NCBI RefSeq assembly: GCF_002929335.1 | Contig: NZ_PJIL01000008.1 | Location: 62,001-126,000 of the forward strand | DNA from: Arthrobacter sp. Y81 | GTDB lineage: Bacteria; Actinomycetota; Actinomycetes; Actinomycetales; Micrococcaceae | Direction: 5' to 3' | Length of the DNA: 64,000 nt | Part shown: positions 17,237 through 24,336 of the stretch, piece by piece | Numbering within the stretch: the first letter of the stretch is position 1 | Layout: each line of letters opens with the position of its first letter | Notes under the pieces: model-generated | The model's input: the letters and a program-made list of their open reading frames with translations, nothing else | What the model was told of the DNA's origin: nothing | Databases searched by the model: none | Translations under genes and position numbers: made by a program

Positions 17237-17653
17237 ATGGCCGATCTCAATAAATGGACGCCATCTGAGTTTCTGGAGCCGTTCCGGCGGTTCCTTGACG
17301 GGGACCTGACACAGTCGTCAATCCGCGTGGAGCAGTTCCTGGACGGCAGCACCCTGGTGGTGCGTGCGGAACTGCCCGGCATTGATCCCGAGACTGACGT
17401 GGACGTCTCGGTGGCCGACGGGATGCTGCACCTTAAGGCGGAGCGCGAGGAAAAATCCGAGCATCAGGACAAGAACGGCTACCGCTCGGAATTCCGCTAC
17501 GGCGCATTCTCGCGAAGTGTCTCCCTGCCGCCCGGTGCCCGCGAGGAAGACGTCACGGCCACGTACAAGGACGGTGTCCTGGAAGTGCGCGCGCCGGCAC
17601 CTGAGCAGGCACCAGCCACCGAGAAGCGCAAGATCCCGGTGAACCGCAGCTAG
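17237..17653 (+). CDS. Hsp20/alpha-crystallin small heat shock protein
   Basis: 138-residue holdase chaperone. The alpha-crystallin domain runs from about residue 38 to 125 with VRAELPGIDPETDVDVSV, the GAFSRSVSLPPGA strand region and the closing YKDGVLEVRAP, followed by a short tail with the partner-binding RKIPVN (an I-x-V type motif). AGGGAG sits 6 nt before the ATG. In mycobacteria the Hsp20 protein Acr is a leading DosR target; a DosR-like box lies upstream here too. Confidence 0.93.
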   Translation: MADLNKWTPSEFLEPFRRFLDGDLTQSSIRVEQFLDGSTLVVRAELPGIDPETDVDVSVADGMLHLKAEREEKSEHQDKNGYRSEFRYGAFSRSVSLPPGAREEDVTATYKDGVLEVRAPAPEQAPATEKRKIPVNRS

Positions 17654-17687
17654 GGACGTTCGGAATCACCGCCACAAACCTTGGGAC

Positions 17688-17726
17688 GGGCTGACGACGG
17701 AACCCGGTCCGCTCCGTCGTCAGCCC
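17688..17726. terminator. hairpin terminator between hsp20 and DUF5655 gene
   Basis: Perfect 14-bp stem GGGCTGACGACGGA / TCCGTCGTCAGCCC with an 11-nt loop. It lies between convergent genes and its right arm overlaps the last codons of the DUF5655 gene. Confidence 0.75.
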
Positions 17727-18097
17727 GCTTCCTTGCGTGCTTCCCCAAGCCAGCTGGCAACTTCGTCGTCGAGGTCGGCCATCGATCGCAGCTCCAGGTG
17801 ATGCATCCACACGCCCTTGGACGGGTTGACCACCTCCTTGAACCGTCCCGAAGCGAGCGGCCGGCGCAGGGCAATGGACAGGACGGCGGGAACGTCCGAC
17901 TTGATATACCGGGCGGGCCACCACATGTAGGCAAACCCCCGCCGCCCGCGGAATGCCACCTGGCTTTTGGTTGCCTTCACCGTCGACGGCGGGAAGCCAG
18001 CCAGTATGCGCTGGACGCCCCGAAACAGTTCCAGCCCCTGCGGTGAACCGCTGAAGACCTCCTCCGGAGTGGACTCCTCGGCAGCGCCCCGGCTCAC
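17720..18097 (-). CDS. DUF5655-type protein
   Basis: 125-residue soluble protein. The conserved core KSQVAFRGRRGFAYMW, then VVNPSKGVWMHHLEL and DLDDEVASWLGEA, matches what I know of DUF5655. Function unknown. The GTG start at 18097 is used because no ATG is available in frame. It is monocistronic and convergent with hsp20. Confidence 0.75.
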   Translation of the reverse strand: MSRGAAEESTPEEVFSGSPQGLELFRGVQRILAGFPPSTVKATKSQVAFRGRRGFAYMWWPARYIKSDVPAVLSIALRRPLASGRFKEVVNPSKGVWMHHLELRSMADLDDEVASWLGEARKEAG

Positions 18098-18210
18098 GGC
18101 ACGGCTCCGGATGACTCGCCCCGCAGTTTCATGGCCGTGAGCCTACGCCGTGCAGCCCTGCCCAACAATGGCCGCTCCGCGAACCAGGGGCGCCGCTGGC
18201 CGACAGCGGC

Positions 18211-18262
18211 CCCAGCCCGCCGGGAACTATCCCCAGCCCGCCGGGAACTATCCCGAGCCCGC
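18211..18262. repeat. 21-bp tandem repeat, 2.5 copies
   Basis: Unit CCCAGCCCGCCGGGAACTATC at 18211-18231 and 18232-18252 is identical, followed by 10 bases of a third copy with one change. It lies in the 261-bp gap before the SDR gene and is not coding. GCCCGCCGGG within each unit is itself partly self-complementary. Confidence 0.85.
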
Positions 18263-18358
18263 TTCTTTGTTGACGTCAAACAACTGAATTCTTCTCCTGC
18301 GCTGGCATGATGGATGGCAGACCCACAGATTTTGGACGTTTGGAACAAAGGAGCTCGA

Positions 18359-19120
18359 ATGGGATTGCTGGACAACAAGACTGCCATTGTGACCGGTTCG
18401 TCGAGGGGGATCGGCGCCGATGTTGCCAAGCTCCTCGCGGCCGAAGGTGCCGCCGTTGTGGTGAATTACCGCCAGAAGGCCCCGCGCGCCAACAAGGTTG
18501 TGGCCGAAATCGAGGCGGCCGGCGGCCGTGCGGCGGCGGTCGGAGCCGACCTCACCACGCAGGAAGGTGTCCAGGCCCTGGCCAGCGCGGCCATGGAGAA
18601 CTTCGGCTCGCTCGACGTCCTGGTCCTGAACGCTTCCGGCGGCATGGAATCGGGCATGGAAGAGGGCTACGCCCTGAAGCTGAACCGCGATGCCCAGGTC
18701 AACATGCTCAACGCCGCCGTGCCGCTGATGCGCGAAGGCTCCCGCGTGGTGTTCATCACGAGCCACCAGGCCCACTTCATCGGCTCCGTGCCCACCATGC
18801 CGGAATATGAGCCCGTGGCACGCAGCAAGCGCGCCGGCGAGGATGCCCTGCGCGCCCTGATCCCGAACCTTGCGGACAAGGGAATCTCGCTGGTGGTGGT
18901 TTCCGGCGACATGATCGAAGGAACCGTTACGGCCACGCTGCTTGACCGGTCCAACCCGGGCGCCATCGAAGCCCGCCGCGCGGAGGCCGGCAAGCTGTAT
19001 TCCGTTGCGGAATTCGCCGCGGAGATCGCCAAGATGGTCACGGCCGACGTCGAAACCGGCCACACCGAGTACGCCGGCGGTGCCGACTACTTCGGCAAGA
19101 GCGCCGGCCAGGCAGGCTGA
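18359..19120 (+). CDS. SDR-family oxidoreductase with displaced catalytic Tyr
   Basis: 253-residue short-chain dehydrogenase. The NAD(P) motif TGSSRGIG is at 12-19 and an NAS-GG motif replaces the usual NAG. After SHQAHF the sequence YEPVARSK puts Tyr150 seven residues before Lys157 instead of four, so the classical Tyr-x3-Lys pair is not present in standard form. ATG 18359 is supported by AAAGGAG 5 nt upstream; the longer reading from 18314 lacks an RBS. Substrate unknown. Confidence 0.85.
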   Translation: MGLLDNKTAIVTGSSRGIGADVAKLLAAEGAAVVVNYRQKAPRANKVVAEIEAAGGRAAAVGADLTTQEGVQALASAAMENFGSLDVLVLNASGGMESGMEEGYALKLNRDAQVNMLNAAVPLMREGSRVVFITSHQAHFIGSVPTMPEYEPVARSKRAGEDALRALIPNLADKGISLVVVSGDMIEGTVTATLLDRSNPGAIEARRAEAGKLYSVAEFAAEIAKMVTADVETGHTEYAGGADYFGKSAGQAG

Positions 19121-19141
19121 CGCTTCCGCACCACGATCCAC

Positions 19142-19177
19142 AAAGGAAAGGCCGGGCGAATGCCCGGCCTTTCCTTT
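19142..19177. terminator. bidirectional terminator between SDR gene and serB
   Basis: Perfect 16-bp stem AAAGGAAAGGCCGGGC with its complement, loop GAAT. The A/T-rich outer end gives a T-run in both directions, fitting two convergent genes. Confidence 0.93.
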
Positions 19178-19231
19178 GCGCTCTTTCATCAGGGCGCTGG
19201 CAATGCCAGCGCGGCCAGCGCGGCCCTCGTG

Positions 19232-20125
19232 TCAGACCCCGGCGATGTGCCGCACGGCATCCAGGTATGGCATATTGACGGCTGCGTCCGCTGCCGCGCG
19301 CACGGCGGGCTTGGCGTTGAAGGCCACGCCGATCCCGGCGGCACTGAGCATGTCAAGGTCATTGGCGCCGTCGCCCACGGCAATGGTGTGCTCCATGGGG
19401 ATACCTTCGGCAGCGGCCCACTCGCGGAGGTACTTCTCCTTCGCCGCACGGTCGATCACCGCACCGAGCACCTTGCCGGTCAGCGCGCCGTCGACAATTT
19501 CCAGCTCGTTGGCGATCCAGTAATCCATCCCGAGGTCCTCCGCGATGGGGCGGAGGATCTGGTTGAAACCGCCGGATACCACTGCCACGGCGTGGCCGGC
19601 CGCCTTGAACGCCGCCACAAGCTCCGCGGCCCCTTCGCTGAGTTTCACCTCGGCCCGGACGGAATCGACGACGTCGGCCGGCAGTCCGGCGAGGACGGCC
19701 ACCCGCGCATGGAGGCTCTGGGCGAAGTCGAGCTCGCCGCGCATGGCCGCCTCGGTAACCGCGGTGACCTCTTCCTTCTTCCCTGCATACGCGGCCAGGA
19801 GTTCAATGACTTCCTGCTGGATCAGCGTGGAATCCACGTCCATGATGAGGAATTTGCGGGGCGCCGTCCGCAGGGCCGCGGGAACGATCGCCGTGTCCAT
19901 TCCGCTGAAGCCTGCTGCGGCCACGTCCTGCCGCAGCGCGCCGATCTCGGCGGCGGTCCCGGACGCCACGGAGAAGTCCACCGTATACACCTCGAAACGC
20001 TCGTCGCCGGTGCGGGATTCGACGGCGAAAGACGCGCCTGACCCGGTCAGCAGGGAACGGAGGTGCTCCAGTTCCGCAGGGGACAATTTCACGCCGTAGC
20101 TGACCGCAGTCACGTTCGAACTCAT
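19232..20125 (-). CDS. serB: phosphoserine phosphatase SerB
   Basis: HAD-superfamily phosphatase of 297 residues for the last step of serine biosynthesis. Motif I is MDVDSTLIQQEV (nucleophile Asp and acid Asp), motif II/III region VVSGGFNQILRPIAEDLG, and motif IV VGDGANDLDML. The N-terminal ~95 residues are the ACT-like regulatory extension of SerB. ATG 20125 is selected: TAAGAT lies 7 nt upstream, indicating leaderless transcription; an upstream in-frame start would put that promoter inside the gene. Confidence 0.95.
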   Translation of the reverse strand: MSSNVTAVSYGVKLSPAELEHLRSLLTGSGASFAVESRTGDERFEVYTVDFSVASGTAAEIGALRQDVAAAGFSGMDTAIVPAALRTAPRKFLIMDVDSTLIQQEVIELLAAYAGKKEEVTAVTEAAMRGELDFAQSLHARVAVLAGLPADVVDSVRAEVKLSEGAAELVAAFKAAGHAVAVVSGGFNQILRPIAEDLGMDYWIANELEIVDGALTGKVLGAVIDRAAKEKYLREWAAAEGIPMEHTIAVGDGANDLDMLSAAGIGVAFNAKPAVRAAADAAVNMPYLDAVRHIAGV

Positions 20126-20247
20126 GGCTGCAATCTTAGCCAGCGCCATCCCGCCGCCCGAATTCGTTTCGTCCCGCCCTGCGGCCGGTTCCGCACGGAA
20201 TGTTCCAGTTATCAGTCACACGCTGTTTTGTCCTAGTGTCTACTTCT

Positions 20248-21033
20248 ATGAGTGATGTTCTTGAAATGGCTGCCGTCAGCGTTGTCCGCGGAGCTAAAAC
20301 GCTCCTCAACAAAGTGAACTGGCAGGTCAAAGAAGGCGAACGCTGGGTAATCCTTGGACCCAACGGCGCCGGCAAGACCACTCTGCTCCAGATTGCGGCG
20401 GCGCGGCTCCACCCCACGAGCGGTATGGCCGGGATCCTGGAAGAAATGCTGGGGGCTGTTGACGTCTTCGAACTCCGGCCCCGCATCGGCCTGTCTTCCG
20501 CCGCGCTGGCCAACCAGATTCCCGAGCACGAGAAAGTGCTCAACGTGGTGGTGACGGCGGCCTACGGCGTGACCGGACGCTGGCGCGAGGGTTACGAGAA
20601 GGACGACGAACGCCGCGCGTTCCGGCTCCTCAATGAGTGGGGCATGGGCCCGCTCCTGAACCGCGCGTTCGCGTCCCTGTCCGAAGGCGAACGCAAACGC
20701 GTCCAGATTGCCCGTGCCCTCATGACGGACCCGGAACTGCTCCTTCTGGACGAGCCTGCCGCAGGGCTGGATCTTGGCGGCCGTGAAGACCTGGTGCACC
20801 GCCTCAGCGAACTGGCGCTGGACGACACGGCCCCGGCCATTGTGCTTGTGACGCACCACCTTGAGGAGGTCCCGCCGGGCTTCACCCACGCCATGCTGAT
20901 GCGCGACGCCGGCGTTGTGGCAGCCGGACCCATTGCTGAGGTCCTGACATCGGAGCACCTCAGCGAGACCTTCGGCCTGCCCCTCGACGTCACGGTCAAC
21001 GCGGGACGCTACGCCGCCACCGCACGCCGCTAA
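20248..21033 (+). CDS. ABC transporter ATP-binding protein (YlmA/ModF-like)
   Basis: Single ATPase domain of 261 residues with Walker A GPNGAGKT, signature LSEGERKRV (Glu in place of Gly) and Walker B LLLLDEPAAGLD, then an H-loop VTHHLEE. No membrane segment and no cognate ABC permease adjacent, as in the YlmA group. ATG 20248 has TAGTGT 8 nt upstream, suggesting a leaderless mRNA. The TSUP gene follows after 18 nt and is probably co-transcribed, although TSUP permeases are not known to need an ATPase. Confidence 0.85.
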   Translation: MSDVLEMAAVSVVRGAKTLLNKVNWQVKEGERWVILGPNGAGKTTLLQIAAARLHPTSGMAGILEEMLGAVDVFELRPRIGLSSAALANQIPEHEKVLNVVVTAAYGVTGRWREGYEKDDERRAFRLLNEWGMGPLLNRAFASLSEGERKRVQIARALMTDPELLLLDEPAAGLDLGGREDLVHRLSELALDDTAPAIVLVTHHLEEVPPGFTHAMLMRDAGVVAAGPIAEVLTSEHLSETFGLPLDVTVNAGRYAATARR

Positions 21034-21051
21034 TCGCGCGGCCAGCCTAGC

Positions 21052-21837
21052 GTGGACTTACTCAGCGGCGTCTTCGTCTTTTTTGCCGGGCTGTGGGCCG
21101 GAACCATCAACAGCGTGGTGGGCTCGGGCACCCTGGTCACCTTTCCCGTCCTCATTGCCCTGGGAACTGCGCCGGTAACTGCCTCCATCAGCAATGCCAT
21201 GGGGCTCGTGGCCGGCAACGCCGCCGGTGCCTGGGGGTACAGGAAAGAACTTGCAGGGCGCGGCCAGCAGCTTCTCCGGCTCCTGCCTGCATCCCTTCTG
21301 GGTGGCATCAGCGGTGCCTGGCTGCTGTTGCACCTCCCGGAAAAGGTCTTCCACTACGCCGCCCCCGCCCTGATTGTGCTGGCCCTGCTGATGGTGGTGT
21401 TCCAGCCCCGGCTCCAGCAGTGGGTGAGGGACCGGGAGGAGAACCCGGAGCATGCCATCCGGGACAAACGGCACGGCGTGCTCCTGATCGTGTTGGTGTT
21501 CCTGGCCGGCGTTTACGGCGGCTACTTCGTGGCGGCGCAGGGCATCCTGCTGGTGGGCATCCTGGGCGTCTTTATGACGGGAACCATCCAGAACGCCAAC
21601 GCCATGAAGAACATCCTGGTGCTGGGCGTGAACATCGTGGCGGCGGCGTCCTACCTGCTGTTCGCGTTCGGCCGTATTAACTGGGCCGTGGTGGGGATCA
21701 TCGCGGTCAGTTCCCTCATTGGCGGCGTCATAGGGTCCAAGGTAGGCCGCAGGCTCTCCCCGCCGGTCCTCCGAGGTGTCATCTTTACCCTTGGCCTCGT
21801 GGCCCTAGGTTTCATGATCGCCAACCTCCTCAAATGA
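21052..21837 (+). CDS. TSUP family (TauE/SafE) membrane transporter
   Basis: 261-residue integral membrane protein with about eight helices and the family Gly-rich N-terminal repeat (FFAGLWAGTINSVVGSGTL), mirrored in the second half by FLAGVYGGYFVAAQGILL. TSUP proteins export or import sulfite, sulfoacetate or related organosulfur anions. The specific substrate is not predictable. GTG start; 33 nt separate it from the methyltransferase gene. Confidence 0.88.
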   Translation: MDLLSGVFVFFAGLWAGTINSVVGSGTLVTFPVLIALGTAPVTASISNAMGLVAGNAAGAWGYRKELAGRGQQLLRLLPASLLGGISGAWLLLHLPEKVFHYAAPALIVLALLMVVFQPRLQQWVRDREENPEHAIRDKRHGVLLIVLVFLAGVYGGYFVAAQGILLVGILGVFMTGTIQNANAMKNILVLGVNIVAAASYLLFAFGRINWAVVGIIAVSSLIGGVIGSKVGRRLSPPVLRGVIFTLGLVALGFMIANLLK

Positions 21838-21870
21838 CCCGCCCAAAATGCCTGTAGAAATGACCTTCCG

Positions 21871-22680
21871 GTGACCCTCCACTACCTCGAATCCTCTGAC
21901 GATCCGCGCGTGTCCGATTACACCCGGCTGACGGATGTCCACCTCCGCAAAGTCCGGGAGCCCGCGGAAGGGATGTACATCGCGGAATCATCGCGGGTCC
22001 TCCGCCGGGCCCTCGCTGCCGGCCACCGGCCCCGGTCCTTCTTCCTCGCGGAGAAGTGGCTTGAGGACCTGGCCGATGTGTTCAGCGACTTCCCGGACGT
22101 GCCGGTCTACATCGGCAGTGCCGCCCTGCTGGAGGACATCACGGGCTTCCACCTGCACCGCGGCGCAATGGCGGCCATGCACCGTCCGGCACCCGTCCCG
22201 CTGCCGGAACTGCTGGCCGGTGCCCGCAGGGTGGCCGTCCTTGAGGACATCGTGGACCACACGAACGTCGGTGCCATCTTCCGGTCCGCGGCTGCCTTGG
22301 GCGTGGACGCGGTGCTGGTCTCGCCCCGGTGCGGCGACCCGCTCTACCGGCGCAGCGTCCGGGTGAGCATGGGCACCGTGTTCCAGGTTCCCTGGGCGCG
22401 CCTGGAGTCCTGGCCGGCCGATCTTGAGGTGCTGCGCGGGCAGGGGTTCACGGTCGCGGCGATGGAGCTCACCGGCGACGCCGTGGACCTCGACGAGCTG
22501 GCCGCCCGGAATCCGGACAAGCTGGCGCTGGTCCTGGGCACGGAAGGCGCCGGAATGAGCGCCGAGACCCTCGCCGCCGTCGACCTCGCCGTCAAGATTC
22601 CGATGCGCGCAGGCGTCGATTCGCTCAACGTCGCGGCGGCGTCCGCCGTCGCTTTCTGGGAACTGCGGCCCCGGGACTGA
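21871..22680 (+). CDS. SpoU/TrmH-family RNA 2'-O-methyltransferase
   Basis: 269-residue SPOUT methyltransferase. An N-terminal RNA-binding substrate domain (about residues 1-100) precedes the knotted catalytic domain. Motif 1 VDHTNVGAIFRSAAALGVDAV, shortened here as NVGAIFRSAA, and the C-terminal motifs LVLGTEGAGMS and IPMRAGVDSLNVAAASA are intact. It methylates ribose in rRNA or tRNA using SAM; the target nucleotide is unknown. GTG start. Confidence 0.92.
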   Translation: MTLHYLESSDDPRVSDYTRLTDVHLRKVREPAEGMYIAESSRVLRRALAAGHRPRSFFLAEKWLEDLADVFSDFPDVPVYIGSAALLEDITGFHLHRGAMAAMHRPAPVPLPELLAGARRVAVLEDIVDHTNVGAIFRSAAALGVDAVLVSPRCGDPLYRRSVRVSMGTVFQVPWARLESWPADLEVLRGQGFTVAAMELTGDAVDLDELAARNPDKLALVLGTEGAGMSAETLAAVDLAVKIPMRAGVDSLNVAAASAVAFWELRPRD

Positions 22681-22834
22681 CTCCCGGAAGGCCGCGCCCC
22701 CGCCTGTCGGACGCTTCCGTCGGGCGCCCCTGCCGGTTCGTGCGTTGAGCGTGTTTAGGCTAGGATTGAGTGTTGGTCCGGGCACCTGACGTTTTTTGAC
22801 GTTGTTCCGCGACCCGCATCCCATTCATACCTGG

Positions 22835-22854
22835 CAACTGGCAAAATCCAGTTG
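22835..22854 (+). promoter_or_regulatory. hairpin in the rpmE2 leader
   Basis: CAACTGG / CCAGTTG form a perfect 7-bp stem with loop CAAAAT, ending 5 nt before the RBS AAAGG of the L31 gene. Autoregulatory L31 leader RNAs are known in several bacterial groups; whether this is one is inference. Confidence 0.4.
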
Positions 22855-22873
22855 TACGAACAAAGGTCCAATT

Positions 22874-23131
22874 ATGAAGTCCAATACCCACCCGAAGTAC
22901 GAAGCTGTTGTATTCAACGACCTGGCTTCCGGCGTCAAGTTCCTGACCAAGTCCACCGTGTCTTCCAAGAAGACCATCGAGTGGGAAGACGGAAACACCT
23001 ACCCGGTCATCGACGTCGAAATCTCCTCCGAGTCCCACCCGTTCTACACGGGCAAGCAGCGCATCATGGACTCTGCAGGCCGCGTCGAGCGCTTCAACGC
23101 TCGCTTCAAGGGCTTCGGCGGCAAGAAGTAA
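22874..23131 (+). CDS. rpmE2: 50S ribosomal protein L31 type B
   Basis: 85-residue ribosomal protein. Starts [20 protein letters not shown], and has the type B features: no zinc-binding CxxC, and the insertion [25 protein letters not shown] and the GRVERF motif are conserved. Type B L31 replaces zinc-containing L31 under zinc limitation in many bacteria. ATG 22874 is preceded by AAAGG. Transcription ends at a strong hairpin. Confidence 0.96.
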
Positions 23132-23155
23132 CAACTTCTCCCCAAGGTCTATTGG

Positions 23156-23187
23156 AAAAGCCCGCACCGGCAACGGTGCGGGCTTTT
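23156..23187 (+). terminator. rho-independent terminator of rpmE2
   Basis: Perfect 14-bp stem AAAAGCCCGCACCG with its complement, loop GCAA, ending in TTTT. Confidence 0.95.
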
Positions 23188-23212
23188 GCGTTCGTGGGGC
23201 AGGATGGAATGC

Positions 23213-24322
23213 ATGACATTCCCTCCTTTTGAGACCGGCCCGGCGGACGGCACGCACGACGACGGCGGCCGGCGCCACGGTGAGTACAAGGTCCCGGGCG
23301 GCAAGCTGGTTATGGTGGATTTCGACGTCGTCGGCGGGCACCTCGCGCATGTCTCCGTCAGCGGTGACTTCTTCCTGGAACCCGACGAAGCGCTCCTGGA
23401 CATCAACCGCGCCCTGACCGGGCTCCCGGAGACAACGGCTGCGGCGGACATCTCCGCGGCCGTCACCGCCGCGCTCCCCGACGATGCCGTCCTGTTCGGG
23501 TTCTCCGCCGACGCCGTATCCGTCGCGGTCCGCAGGGCGCTGGCGAAAGCCACCGGCTGGGCGGACCACCACTGGAATGTCATAGCCCCGTCGGTGCTGC
23601 CGACGCACGTCAACGTCGCCCTGGACGAGGTCCTCACCGAGGAGGTGGGTGCCGGACGCCGCAATCCCACGCTCAGGTTCTGGGACTGGGAGGAGCCCTC
23701 CGTGGTGATCGGCAGCTTCCAGTCCGTGCGCAACGAGATCCATCCCGACGGCGTCGCCCGCCACGGCATCACCGTGGTGCGCCGGATCAGCGGCGGGGGA
23801 GCGATGTTCATGGAAGCGGGCAACTGCATCACCTATTCGCTGTACCTGCCCCAGACCCTCGTGGACGGCATCAGCTTCGCCGACTCCTACGCGTTCCTTG
23901 ACGCCTGGGTCATGGCCGCACTGGAGAAACTGGGCATCAGCGCCTTCTATGTGCCCCTCAACGACATCGCCACGGAACAGGGCAAGATCGGCGGTGCGGC
24001 GCAGAAGCGCCTGGCCAACGGCGGCATGCTGCACCACGTGACCATGAGCTACGACATCGACGCCGACAAGATGGTGGAGGTCCTGAGGATCGGCAAGGAA
24101 AAGCTCTCGGACAAGGGCACCACCAGCGCGAAGAAGCGGGTGGATCCGCTGCGCCGGCAGACGGGCCTTGCCCGGGCGGAAATCGTCGAGGCCATGATGG
24201 ATGTCTTCAGCGGCCGGTACGGGGCAACACCGTCGGTCCTGAGCGATGCGGAGCTTGCCGCCGCCAGGGACCGTGTCGCAACCAAGTTCGGAACCGAGGA
24301 ATGGCTACACCGGGTGCCCTGA
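23213..24322 (+). CDS. lipoate-protein ligase A-like protein with N-terminal accessory domain
   Basis: 369-residue protein of the biotin/lipoate ligase superfamily. The catalytic domain occupies roughly residues 110-369 with the lipoyl-AMP motif RRISGGGAMFME and the Lys-bearing DIATEQGKIGGAAQKR. The first ~100 residues (EYKVPGGKLVMVDFDVVGG, then ALTGLPETTAAADI) resemble the LplA C-terminal or stand-alone LplB accessory domain, here placed before the catalytic domain. ATG 23213 is favoured over an upstream ATG that overlaps the terminator. Likely attaches lipoate or octanoate to E2/GcvH domains. Confidence 0.85.
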   Translation: MTFPPFETGPADGTHDDGGRRHGEYKVPGGKLVMVDFDVVGGHLAHVSVSGDFFLEPDEALLDINRALTGLPETTAAADISAAVTAALPDDAVLFGFSADAVSVAVRRALAKATGWADHHWNVIAPSVLPTHVNVALDEVLTEEVGAGRRNPTLRFWDWEEPSVVIGSFQSVRNEIHPDGVARHGITVVRRISGGGAMFMEAGNCITYSLYLPQTLVDGISFADSYAFLDAWVMAALEKLGISAFYVPLNDIATEQGKIGGAAQKRLANGGMLHHVTMSYDIDADKMVEVLRIGKEKLSDKGTTSAKKRVDPLRRQTGLARAEIVEAMMDVFSGRYGATPSVLSDAELAAARDRVATKFGTEEWLHRVP

Positions 24323-24336
24323 GTGAACCGGGTCTC

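Noticed and set aside
18211..18262. CRISPR-like array
   Set aside because: Units are adjacent with no spacers and there is no cas gene.
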